From positions 1 through 24,555 of the forward strand of contig JBDRNO010000230.1 of the NCBI GenBank assembly GCA_043811005.1: a DNA stretch of 24,555 bases, read 5' to 3'. Position numbers and translations under genes: made by a program. Shown piece after piece: positions 1-7,385 of the stretch. Within the stretch, counting starts at the first letter, position 1, and each line of letters opens with the position of its first letter. Source of the stretch: JBDRNO01 sp043811005. GTDB taxonomy: Bacteria; Bacteroidota; Bacteroidia; NORP154. Under the pieces are notes generated by a model. The model had not been told where the DNA came from, did no database searches, and saw only the letters and a list, made by a program, of their open reading frames with translations.

Positions 1-94
1 TTTCATTTGACATTCGACATTTGAAATTTATTTCTTAATTTGTGCGCATTAAACGTCTATACCAATGTCATTAATGTATATTTATCAAAATATG

Positions 95-330
95 TGGGTA
101 CACCGTAGGTTCCGACAGACAGGCGAAATCCGAAAAACAAAATCCGAAACAAATCCAAAATTAGAATTTTCAAATGTTCAAAACAACTTAGATTTACGAT
201 TTTTAATTTCAGATTTGCCACAAAGGTAAGTATCACAAAGATAAATTTTAATGTGCGATTAATTAATAATAGAATTAAAGAATGAGATTATAAACTTAGT
301 GTAACTTTGTGTCTTTGTGGCAAAATTCTT
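95..330. repeat. Degenerate intergenic hairpin element upstream of the monophosphatase gene
   Basis: The first 409 bases hold no gene I can support. Bases 123-160 contain spaced copies of an AATCCGAAA-like microrepeat, and 190-216 contains a decayed opposite arm. Next comes a perfect 12-bp inverted repeat, TTTGCCACAAAG at 214-225 and CTTTGTGGCAAA at 313-324, about 87 bases apart. The reading frame of the downstream gene stays open back to a GTG inside the right arm (317), so this repeat could be mistaken for coding sequence. A weak GC-rich patch at 111-126 resembles the arms of the palindrome found inside the downstream gene. I see no promoter with both boxes here. Confidence 0.55.
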
Positions 331-409
331 TTTAAGATTACAATTAATTTATTATTTTGCACATGGTATAGAATTAAAAAAAGATAGAAACATAAATAAG
401 CAACAAAAT

Positions 410-1339
410 ATGAACCTTGAAAATATTTGCGAAAAAACCCGGGAACTCACTTATGAGGTTGGGCGTTTCATAAAAAATGAAGTAAATAAGTTAAGTTCTG
501 ATTCCATTAAGACCAAAGACACACACGATTTTGTCACTTATGTTGATAAGACATCTGAAGAGAGATTGGTCATGGAGTTGCAAAAAATACTTCCCGGAGC
601 GAATTTTATTACTGAAGAAAATACCATTCCCCCTGACCCTGAATGCTCGGTGTGCGTGGCAAGCGGCAGCCCCTCCCCGACCTCTCCGCCAGCTGGCGGA
701 AGGGAGACCCTCCTCAGAGGCAAGCAAGATCCTCCGCTTGAAGGATCAAGTATGAAAAAAAGTGGAAATGAGAACGAAAATTATACATGGATCATTGACC
801 CATTGGACGGGACGACAAATTTTATTCATTCGGTTCCATGTTATTCTATTAGTATTGCTTTAATGAAGGATAATGAAATTGTTATGGGGGTTGTATATGA
901 AATTAACCTCAAAGAGTGTTTTTATTCATGGAAAGGAAGCAAAGCATACCTGAACGGAAAAGAGATAAATGTATCCAATGTTAAGAAACTGGATGATTCA
1001 TTATTGGTTACGGGATTTTCACATTCTGATTTCACTCTTTTGGATGAGTGCATGGATCTGTTCAAGTATTTCATGAAGCACACTCATGGTGTGCGCAGGT
1101 TCGGGTCTGCAGCAGTTGATCTTGTTTATGTTGCCTGCGGCAGGTTTGATGGGTTTTACGAATACAGTTTACATGCCTGGGATGTTGCAGCAGGGGCATT
1201 CATCGTTCAGCAGGCAGGCGGCAAGGTTTGTGATTTTCGCGGGAAGGATGATTTTATTTTTGGAAAAGAAATAATCTCTTCCGGGCCTGGGATCTTTGAC
1301 GAGTTTTCGGAAGTTGTGAGGAGATATTTGGGTGCATAA
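410..1339 (+). CDS. Inositol monophosphatase family protein with in-frame insertion
   Basis: A Mg-dependent phosphatase of the inositol monophosphatase (SuhB-like) family, probably cytosolic, hydrolysing phosphate monoesters such as myo-inositol phosphate. The exact substrate is not readable from sequence. I start at the ATG at 410 (309 residues) because the open frame upstream (from GTG 317) is repeat DNA, while residues from about 5 on match the family. Visible motifs are the first metal ligands E69-E70 in ITEE, the DPLDGT motif with D130 and D133, and the C-terminal WDVAAGA motif with D258. Family members are usually about 260-270 residues. The excess of about 40 lies at residues 74 to about 114, between ITEE and DPLDGT, and is encoded by GC-rich palindromic DNA unlike the rest of the gene. 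The catalytic residues are intact and the frame is kept, so the enzyme may still work. The radical SAM gene follows after 38 bases on the same strand and may be co-transcribed. Confidence 0.9.
   Translation: MNLENICEKTRELTYEVGRFIKNEVNKLSSDSIKTKDTHDFVTYVDKTSEERLVMELQKILPGANFITEENTIPPDPECSVCVASGSPSPTSPPAGGRETLLRGKQDPPLEGSSMKKSGNENENYTWIIDPLDGTTNFIHSVPCYSISIALMKDNEIVMGVVYEINLKECFYSWKGSKAYLNGKEINVSNVKKLDDSLLVTGFSHSDFTLLDECMDLFKYFMKHTHGVRRFGSAAVDLVYVACGRFDGFYEYSLHAWDVAAGAFIVQQAGGKVCDFRGKDDFIFGKEIISSGPGIFDEFSEVVRRYLGA
629..755 (+). repeat. GC-rich palindromic element inserted in frame in the monophosphatase gene
   Basis: A GC-rich block inside an AT-rich gene, centred on the perfect 16-bp palindrome TCCGCCAGCTGGCGGA at 685-700. 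Imperfect complementarity extends a few bases outward. A smaller inverted pair, GATCCT/AGGATC, lies at 728-747. It encodes about 40 residues rich in Pro, Ser, Gly and Arg that are absent from the usual family alignment. The borders are approximate. A 14-of-16 match to the palindrome occurs in non-coding DNA at 11863-11878, which supports a dispersed repeat rather than a native protein loop. Confidence 0.65.
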
Positions 1340-1377
1340 AAACCTATATTGATAAAAAAAATACATTAAGCCACGCC

Positions 1378-2274
1378 ATGTTAACCGGAATACATTTTCT
1401 TCTAACATATACATGTAACTACGAATGCGACCACTGTTTTGTCTACAGCAGTCCCAATGCAAAGGGAACTTTCACTTTGGCTCAGATCCGACAAGTTATT
1501 GACGAAGTCATCAGGATCGGAACAATTGAATGGGTATATTTTGAAGGAGGGGAGTCATTTCTGTTCTACCCGTTAATGCTTGAAGGGATCAAGCTCGCTG
1601 GTGGTATGGGATTCAAAACCGGGGTTGTGACCAATGCATATTGGGCAACTACGGAGGAGGATGCAGAGCTTTGGCTCAAGCCGCTTTATGAGTTGGGGAT
1701 ATCTGATGTCAGCATAAGTGACGACTCATTTCACTATGAAGATGAAAAAGATACTCCTGCCAAAAATGCTCTATCTGCTGCAAGAAAGCTTGGTATTCCT
1801 GTAGGTTCAATTTGTATTGAGAAACCTGTGGTTGATGCAGGAGACACTAAATCCAGGGAGGGTGCTGTTATCGGTGGCGGAGCTTTGCTCAAGGGAAGAG
1901 CAGTTGAGAATTTAACAGAAGGCCTTCCCAAAAGGAGATATAACGAGTTCAGAGAATGCCCGGAGGAAGACCTGGGAGATCCGAAAAGAGTTCATCTTGA
2001 TCCGTATGGATATGTTCACCTTTGCCAGGGGTTGGTTATGGGTAATATGTGGGAGACACCATTATCCGGTCTTGTCAAAAACTATGTCCCCGATCTGCAC
2101 CCAATTTGCAATCCACTGCTGAAAGGCGGCCCGGCATTTTTAGCCAAAGAATATGAGGTCAAACACGAGGTTGAATATGTCAGTGCCTGTCATTTCTGTT
2201 ACAACGTCCGCCTGGCTCTTTTGGATAGATTTCCAAAACACCTTGCACCACGCCAGGTTTATGGATTGGAATAA
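1378..2274 (+). CDS. Radical SAM protein with C-terminal cysteine set
   Basis: A 298-residue radical SAM enzyme. Near the N-terminus the CX3CX2C motif (C13, C17, C20) should bind the 4Fe-4S cluster that cleaves S-adenosylmethionine, and a GGE motif (57-59) for SAM binding follows. The C-terminal third carries further cysteines at 194, 216, 244, 271 and 274. This arrangement would suit an auxiliary Fe-S cluster of the SPASM/Twitch sort, though that assignment is inference. The substrate is unknown. SPASM-type relatives often modify peptides, but no short precursor peptide gene is evident next to it. It lies 38 bases downstream of the monophosphatase gene on the same strand. The start is the ATG placing the cluster motif at the usual distance from the N-terminus, and no Shine-Dalgarno sequence is seen. 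Confidence 0.8.
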   Translation: MLTGIHFLLTYTCNYECDHCFVYSSPNAKGTFTLAQIRQVIDEVIRIGTIEWVYFEGGESFLFYPLMLEGIKLAGGMGFKTGVVTNAYWATTEEDAELWLKPLYELGISDVSISDDSFHYEDEKDTPAKNALSAARKLGIPVGSICIEKPVVDAGDTKSREGAVIGGGALLKGRAVENLTEGLPKRRYNEFRECPEEDLGDPKRVHLDPYGYVHLCQGLVMGNMWETPLSGLVKNYVPDLHPICNPLLKGGPAFLAKEYEVKHEVEYVSACHFCYNVRLALLDRFPKHLAPRQVYGLE

Positions 2275-2329
2275 TCCCGGATAATAAACTCGTCTTTATT
2301 ACTAGTGTCGTGTCAACGATACTTTGGTA

Positions 2330-2515
2330 GGTAATAAGGAAATAGGGATATAAGGAAATAGGGGGAATAAAGGAAATAGATGGAATAAAGGAAATAGAGG
2401 AAATAGATGAAATAGGGGGAATATGGGGAATCGAGTATATTATTAATACAACCATATATTTTTATACCCTAACACCTTAATACCCTTATACCTTTATACC
2501 TCTATACCTTAACCG
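2330..2515. repeat. Microrepeat tract, purine arm then pyrimidine arm
   Basis: The 296-base spacer between the convergent radical SAM and kinase genes holds two low-complexity arms. Bases 2336-2428 are a purine-rich series around GGAATAAAGGAAATAGA. Two identical 17-base copies lie at 2364-2380 and 2382-2398 (period 18), with degraded copies on either side. Bases 2461-2512 are a series around TATACCTT with period near 9. The reverse complement of the second arm resembles the first, so the whole could fold as a loose hairpin between converging genes. Reading frames here encode only Ile/Ser/Pro-type repeats and are not genes. No clear terminator was found. Confidence 0.6.
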
Positions 2516-2570
2516 TAAAATCAGTATTGATACATTACTAATTATTAAAAAACGTTGTTTGGTAAAGTGC

Positions 2571-3569
2571 CTATTGAATAAAAAGCAGAAGTGTTTCTTC
2601 CAGGAAGCGGGTTTTATCAATAGGTACGACCCCAACTTTTTCACATACCAATCCTCCGGCAAGATTAGATAATGCAGCAATTTGAACCGGGGAAATGCCT
2701 GATGCAAGGCAAAGTGCAGCTACACTGATAACAGTATCTCCTGCTCCTGACACATCTGAAATGTCACGAAGATGAGCTGATACGACCTCCTTAATATTGT
2801 CACTACTGACATAAATGCCGGTTTCTGATAATGTTAAAAGTATGGTATTAATGTTTTGTGATGAGTGCAGTGAGTCAATAACTTTTTTAAGTTCGTTAAT
2901 ATTTCTATGGTCAATATCAATTTTCAAACCCTCTTTAAGTTCCTTCAGGTTTGGTTTGAATAATGCTATATTTTTATAGGATGTAAAATTCTTTTCCTTT
3001 GGGTCAACTGCTACAGGGATATTTCGTTTGTTAGCTTCCGAAACAACTTCATCAATAAAAGCCGGGGTGATCAATCCTTTATCATAATCTTCAAAAATTA
3101 TTACGTCTATCTTTTGGTCATTTAAAATGTCATTAACCGTATTTAATAACTGTTTTGATTCAGTAGTTGAAATATCCGTCTCAATTTCTTCATCAACGCG
3201 CAGCAATTGATGATTACTGCTAATAATCCTGGTTTTTACGGTAGTCTGCCTGCTCTTGCTTTTAATGATACCCTGTGCAGTAATATTTTGTTCCTTAAGC
3301 AACTCAATGAACAGTTCGCCTTTCTCATCATTACCAATTATGGAACAAATAATTGGAATTGCACCCATTGACTGAATATTCAATGCAACATTTGCGGCTC
3401 CTCCTAAACGGTTCTCTCTCTTATTAACTGCAACTACAGGCACGGGGGCTTCGGGTGATATCCTCTCAACTTTACCCCACATATAAGCATCAACCATTAC
3501 ATCCCCGATGATCAGTACCCTGAGGTTATTAAATGAGTTGAAAATGATATTTATTTCTTCTTTGAACAC
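2571..3569 (-). CDS. rfaE1: D-glycero-beta-D-manno-heptose-7-phosphate kinase (PfkB family)
   Basis: A 332-residue PfkB-family sugar kinase closest in pattern to the kinase half of HldE/RfaE, which phosphorylates D-glycero-D-manno-heptose 7-phosphate at C1 on the way to ADP-heptose for the LPS core. Diagnostic stretches are GDVMVDAYMWG near residue 22, RISPEAPVPVV near 36, GGAANVA near 56 and the PfkB signature DVSGAGDT, in which D278 is the catalytic base. The adenylyltransferase half of bifunctional HldE is absent, so a separate RfaE2 would be expected elsewhere. The start is a GTG at 3569. A stop lies two codons upstream, and the GTG sits within a repeat-like run (CACCGATTACACCGATT on the plus strand). 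Initiation at a nearby ATA or ATT is possible. ribD lies 85 bases upstream on the same strand. Confidence 0.85.
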   Translation of the reverse strand: MFKEEINIIFNSFNNLRVLIIGDVMVDAYMWGKVERISPEAPVPVVAVNKRENRLGGAANVALNIQSMGAIPIICSIIGNDEKGELFIELLKEQNITAQGIIKSKSRQTTVKTRIISSNHQLLRVDEEIETDISTTESKQLLNTVNDILNDQKIDVIIFEDYDKGLITPAFIDEVVSEANKRNIPVAVDPKEKNFTSYKNIALFKPNLKELKEGLKIDIDHRNINELKKVIDSLHSSQNINTILLTLSETGIYVSSDNIKEVVSAHLRDISDVSGAGDTVISVAALCLASGISPVQIAALSNLAGGLVCEKVGVVPIDKTRFLEETLLLFIQ

Positions 3570-3654
3570 CGATTACACCGATTATAAATGATTACATAAT
3601 AAACAATTTAGCTATCTAACAATCATTTAACAATGTGCAAATATAATTATATAG

Positions 3655-4719
3655 TTAACAACTGTTCCTGTATATAAATAACTGGTCATTACCTAAATCA
3701 TCTTTAGAAATTAACTCCTCTGAAATTAGAGGGGCTTTTAATCCTTTTTTAAAATTCTCATTGCTAATGAAAACCCTTGCTTCGTCCCACTGATTGCCTT
3801 CTATGAAAGTGTTCAGGAGTTGCCGTCCTCCTTCAATTATGACGGAACTAATATTTTTTTTGTAGAGTTCATATAAAATTTTTTCTGCAATATTGTCTTT
3901 AAAATCAATAACAACATACTCAATATTACTTTGTGATTTTTTTTCGGTGGCAGTAAAAATAATAGTAGGAATAGACCTGTCAAATAAATTCAATTTTTCA
4001 GGCAATCTCATTGATCTGTCCAAAACCAAACGCAGGGGATTATTGCCACTCCATTCCCTTACATTCAATTGAGGATCATCAAGCAGGGCTGTATTCGTGC
4101 CAACCATGATTGCCTGCTCCTGGCTTCGCCATTTATGGACAAGTGTCCTCGACAGCTCATTGCTTATCCACACCTGGTCGGCTTTTCCCGGATGCTCTTT
4201 TACCGCGGATACCGAAGCGGTACCAGGTGAGATAAATCCGTCAAGCGTTTGCGCCCATTTTAAAATTATATATGGCCTTTTTTTTTCGTGGAATGTAAAA
4301 AAACGCCTGTTCAGCTCTTTTGCTTCATTTTCCAGGATACCAACAGTCACATTGCATCCCGCCCGTTTTAGCTTTTCAATTCCCTTACCGGAGACCCTGG
4401 GAGCAGGGTCTATACAACCTATGATAACCCTCGGTATTTCATGTCGAATGATCAGATCTGTGCAGGGTGGGGTTTTGCCGAAATAACAGCATGGTTCAAG
4501 GTTCACGTAAAGAGCAGCAGTTTTAAGCAGTGCTTTATCTGGTATAGAGTTGATTGCATTTACCTCTGCATGCGCCTCTCCGAATTTTTGGTGACACCCC
4601 TCTCCGATGATGGTTCCTTCATTAACAATAACACAACCCACCATTGGATTAGGCGCTACATACCCCAGCCGGTTCCTTGCCAGTTCAATACAGCGGTGCA
4701 TATAAGATGGATTTATCAT
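3655..4719 (-). CDS. ribD: Bifunctional riboflavin biosynthesis deaminase/reductase RibD
   Basis: A cytosolic enzyme catalysing two consecutive steps of riboflavin synthesis: deamination of the pyrimidine from GTP cyclohydrolase II, then NADPH-dependent reduction of the ribosyl side chain. The N-terminal deaminase domain (about 1-145) has the zinc site H50-A-E52 with C77 and C86 in the EPCC...TPPC motif. The usual His after the PCC motif is Tyr here. The C-terminal reductase domain (about 147-354) has RPYIILKWAQTLDG at its start and IIEGG near 293. Its 354 residues match the usual RibD length. The start gives the family-typical N-terminus ahead of APNPMVGCV. A well-formed Bacteroidota promoter lies in the 65-base gap upstream. 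No FMN riboswitch is visible there, as the gap is too short. Confidence 0.95.
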   Translation of the reverse strand: MINPSYMHRCIELARNRLGYVAPNPMVGCVIVNEGTIIGEGCHQKFGEAHAEVNAINSIPDKALLKTAALYVNLEPCCYFGKTPPCTDLIIRHEIPRVIIGCIDPAPRVSGKGIEKLKRAGCNVTVGILENEAKELNRRFFTFHEKKRPYIILKWAQTLDGFISPGTASVSAVKEHPGKADQVWISNELSRTLVHKWRSQEQAIMVGTNTALLDDPQLNVREWSGNNPLRLVLDRSMRLPEKLNLFDRSIPTIIFTATEKKSQSNIEYVVIDFKDNIAEKILYELYKKNISSVIIEGGRQLLNTFIEGNQWDEARVFISNENFKKGLKAPLISEELISKDDLGNDQLFIYRNSC

Positions 4720-4742
4720 AAATATTACTATAATTTATACAC

Positions 4743-4764
4743 AATTTACAAAGTTAAATTCTTA
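4743..4764. repeat. Frame A repeat, right-end motif only (copy A1)
   Basis: TTTACAAAGTTAAATTCTTA at 4745-4764 matches the right end of the dispersed frame A element seen at six other places. No left end or inner cassette is present here. On the minus strand it supplies the TAACTTTG box of the ribD promoter. Confidence 0.5.
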
Positions 4765-4779
4765 TTTAAGTTTCGCAAA
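4749..4779 (-). promoter_or_regulatory. Predicted ribD promoter of Bacteroidota type
   Basis: On the minus strand a TTTG (-33 box, plus-strand 4776-4779) is followed after 19 bases by TAACTTTG (-7 box, 4749-4756). This fits the TTTG-N19-TAnnTTTG consensus of the phylum's primary sigma factor. Transcription would begin about 25 bases before the ribD ATG. The -7 box is part of a dispersed intergenic repeat. Confidence 0.6.
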
Positions 4780-4784
4780 ATAAC

Positions 4785-5630
4785 CTATTTCAAATTAATA
4801 TGATAAAGTGTTAATTCTTCTACCGGGTTTTTGATTATCTTATCAATTACCACCCCTTTGTCAGCAGCAACCTTTTTCAATATTTCGCTGAAAAAATACC
4901 CAACCGAACCGGCACAACCCATCTTTACATCTTTATGTTTGGGATACTTACATATATGCCTGTTAAAGAAAATCTCAAAGCATGAATACACAAGTTGTTC
5001 AACATAAGGATTTTTAATGTTCTGAAAAAGAAATTTACTAAAAGATGCCAAAAACCTGTTAGGTAATGGCTTTTCGTAAACAGTTATCAGGATGTCTTCT
5101 TTTGACAGGTTGAATTTTTCGTCAAATTTTCCGGAAAGTTCGCCTGGTAATTCTTTATACAAATATGCCCTGATAAGCTCTTTCCCCATGTATGCTCCGC
5201 TGCCCTCATCGCCTAGAATATAGCTCAATGCAGGAATATTTTCAACAATTTTTCCTCCATCATAATAACAGGAGTTTGAGCCGGTGCCGAGAATAGCTGC
5301 TATTCCCTCATCACGACCGCACAATGCTCTTGCAGCGCCTAAAAGGTCATGATAAACCTCAACTTTGGCATTCTTGAAATTTTCTTCCAATGCCAATCTT
5401 ACCACCTCACATTTGCCTTTACTGGAACACCCGGCACCATAAAAAAATATTTGAGAAACAGCATTGGCAGGTATTTCCGGGATCAATTCTTTCCTGAGTT
5501 CTAACGAAATTGTTTCCGTATCACAATAATAGGGATTAAAACCCATTGTTTTATAATGATGTATCTTGTTCTGCCCGTCAATCAAACGCCAGTCTGCCTT
5601 TGTTGAACCACTGTCTGCTAATAATACCAT
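4785..5630 (-). CDS. N-acetylglucosamine kinase-like BadF/BadG/BcrA/BcrD ATPase family protein
   Basis: A 281-residue ASKHA-fold kinase. Visible motifs are phosphate-1 DSGSTKADW at residues 6-14, the acidic catalytic position D95 in DLLGAARAL, the phosphate-2 loop GTGSNS at 115-120, GDEGSGAYMG at 140-149, and an adenosine-type GCAGSVGYFF near the C-terminus. In this phylum proteins of this size and pattern are annotated as N-acetylglucosamine kinases, phosphorylating amino sugars for recycling. Substrate identity is family-based, not proven. It ends 65 bases before ribD and could be co-transcribed, although ribD has its own promoter-like sequence. The start is the ATG at 5630, three residues before the phosphate-1 motif, leaving no room for an export signal, so it is cytosolic. 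Confidence 0.8.
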   Translation of the reverse strand: MVLLADSGSTKADWRLIDGQNKIHHYKTMGFNPYYCDTETISLELRKELIPEIPANAVSQIFFYGAGCSSKGKCEVVRLALEENFKNAKVEVYHDLLGAARALCGRDEGIAAILGTGSNSCYYDGGKIVENIPALSYILGDEGSGAYMGKELIRAYLYKELPGELSGKFDEKFNLSKEDILITVYEKPLPNRFLASFSKFLFQNIKNPYVEQLVYSCFEIFFNRHICKYPKHKDVKMGCAGSVGYFFSEILKKVAADKGVVIDKIIKNPVEELTLYHINLK

Positions 5631-5667
5631 AATAATTGGCTATTGGATTTTCATTTAAAATTATAAT

Positions 5668-5705
5668 ATAATTAGTGAAAATTCGTGTAATTAGTGGCAA
5701 AATTA
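5668..5705. repeat. Half-copy of TTAGTG...GTGGC intergenic repeat
   Basis: The spacer between divergent genes contains ATTAGTGAAAATTCGTGTAA followed by TTAGTGGC. It resembles the right arm of the inner cassette at 18818-18843, and no matching left arm is present. On the minus strand its edge reads TAATTTTG (5698-5705), a possible -7 box for the kinase gene, without a good -33 box. Confidence 0.4.
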
Positions 5706-5740
5706 CTTTTTAATTGATAATTTCGTATAATTTTATACTG

Positions 5741-7369
5741 ATGCATAATTACGTTATTATAATACTCTCCATTCCTTACTTGCTACTCAATAGTACTTGC
5801 TGTTTTGCCCAAAAGCCGACAAAAATCGAGATTGTCAATGCCGACATCCTTGAGTATGATGAACAATTGGGTAGCAATATAAGGCGGTTAATAGGTAATG
5901 TTGCCTTTAAACAAGATAATGTTCTCCTATACTGTGACAGCGCTTATATGTATCCGGAAAAAAATTCGCTGGATGCTTTTAGCAAAGTTCACATTAATCA
6001 AGGCGATACATTAAACATTTATGGAGACCTTCTTAATTACAATGGAAATACAAAAATGGCGGAACTGCATGGGAATGTCAAACTCATTCAAGAAGATATG
6101 ACACTGACCACAGAGCATCTCAACTACGATATCAATGAAAACATGGCTAACTATTACAATGGAGGAAACGTTATTGATAAAAATAATAATCTGTCCAGCA
6201 TAAAGGGGTATTATTATTCAAACACCAGGTTATTTTTCTTTAAAGACAGTGTAGTACTGCTCAATCCCGAATACACAATGAATACCGATACGCTCAAATA
6301 TAATACCATTACTGAAATTGCTTATTTCTTCGGGCCAACTACAATCATAAGTAAAAATCCCGAAGGAGATAACGGGGCAGGCAATATTATCTACTGTGAA
6401 AACGGGTGGTATGATACCAGGAATGACCTGTCTCAATTTAATAAAAATTCCACTCTTCAATTTGGCAAACAGACGATAACTGGCGACAGCCTGTTTTACG
6501 ACAAGGACAAAGGATACGGACAGGCATTTGATAATGTTGAAATCACCGATACTGTTGAAAACATCATCATAAACGGCAATTATGCAGAATATTTCGAGGA
6601 AAGCGACCTTACGATAATTACCGGAAATGCAATGCTAACCCAGATATATGACGAGGATTCCCTGTTCCTTCATGCAGATACGCTTAAAGCAACTTATGAC
6701 AGTACCGGTAAAAACAGGATCATGTATGCATATTATAAAGTAAAATTCTACAAATCCGATTTACAGGGGAGTTGCGATTCACTCATATATGCCTATAGTG
6801 ACTCAATCATTCAGCTTTATGATAAACCGGTCCTGTGGTCTGATGAAAATCAATTCACCGCTGAATACATTGAAATAAAAACTAATGATGAAGGAATAAG
6901 CTCCTTATGGATGTATAATGATGCATTTATTATTTCCCGGGTAGAATCTCCTGGTAACTATGAAAAAGATACAGCATTGACCTCAACCGGGGAAGACACT
7001 ATTGTAAAGGATGAAAGCGCGGTTGTATCACTGGATCCTGCTCCTTTTAACCAGATCAAAGGCAAGAATATGACCGGGTATTTTATTGACAATCATCTGC
7101 ACAAAATCAAAGTCACCGGTAACGGACAAACCATCTATTACGCACAAGAAGATGATGGCTTTTTTATTGGTGTTAACAAGGCAGATTGCAGCGATATGCT
7201 GATAATTGTTAAAGACAATACGATAGAAACAATCACTTTTCTCACAAAGCCAGGTGCCACTCTATATCCGATGAATGATCTAAAGCCGGATGACCTGCTA
7301 TTTAAAGATTTCAAATGGTTTGATGAAAAGAGACCTATGAAGAAAGAGGATATATTTGTGTGGGAATAA
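5741..7369 (+). CDS. OstA-like periplasmic protein (LptA/LptD N-domain repeats)
   Basis: A 542-residue exported protein. Residues 1 to about 23 form a signal peptide (Lys-poor but strongly hydrophobic, ending at FAQ). The mature part is built of repeated OstA/LptA-type beta strands, with signatures such as ADILEYDEQLGSNIRRLIGNVAFKQ and the recurring GDSL, TLKAT and YNG patterns of beta-jellyroll LPS-binding domains. In Bacteroidota such stand-alone OstA-like proteins accompany LptD and are thought to act in LPS transport across the periplasm; this role is family knowledge. I use the ATG at 5741; a TTG 27 bases upstream adds nothing that resembles the family. No C-terminal beta-barrel is present. 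The divergent kinase gene lies 110 bases away, and the stop is 16 bases from the convergent channel gene. Confidence 0.8.
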   Translation: MHNYVIIILSIPYLLLNSTCCFAQKPTKIEIVNADILEYDEQLGSNIRRLIGNVAFKQDNVLLYCDSAYMYPEKNSLDAFSKVHINQGDTLNIYGDLLNYNGNTKMAELHGNVKLIQEDMTLTTEHLNYDINENMANYYNGGNVIDKNNNLSSIKGYYYSNTRLFFFKDSVVLLNPEYTMNTDTLKYNTITEIAYFFGPTTIISKNPEGDNGAGNIIYCENGWYDTRNDLSQFNKNSTLQFGKQTITGDSLFYDKDKGYGQAFDNVEITDTVENIIINGNYAEYFEESDLTIITGNAMLTQIYDEDSLFLHADTLKATYDSTGKNRIMYAYYKVKFYKSDLQGSCDSLIYAYSDSIIQLYDKPVLWSDENQFTAEYIEIKTNDEGISSLWMYNDAFIISRVESPGNYEKDTALTSTGEDTIVKDESAVVSLDPAPFNQIKGKNMTGYFIDNHLHKIKVTGNGQTIYYAQEDDGFFIGVNKADCSDMLIIVKDNTIETITFLTKPGATLYPMNDLKPDDLLFKDFKWFDEKRPMKKEDIFVWE

Positions 7370-7385
7370 ATTATTTTTTTTATCT

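Noticed and set aside
302..309. TAACTTTG as a -7 box for the monophosphatase gene
   Set aside because: It is part of a common CTTTGTG-type repeat, has no TTTG at the right distance upstream and is followed by more of the same words.
2180..2455. Minus-strand open frame encoding repeated Ile-Ser-Phe-Ile-Pro units
   Set aside because: It is the translation of the purine-rich microrepeat tract and overlaps the end of the radical SAM gene; there is no protein-like composition.
4720..4784. FMN riboswitch upstream of ribD
   Set aside because: The spacer is 65 bases and contains promoter boxes but none of the conserved RFN element sequences.
4441..4803. Plus-strand frames opposite ribD
   Set aside because: Antisense shadows of a clear RibD sequence with zinc-binding motifs on the minus strand.
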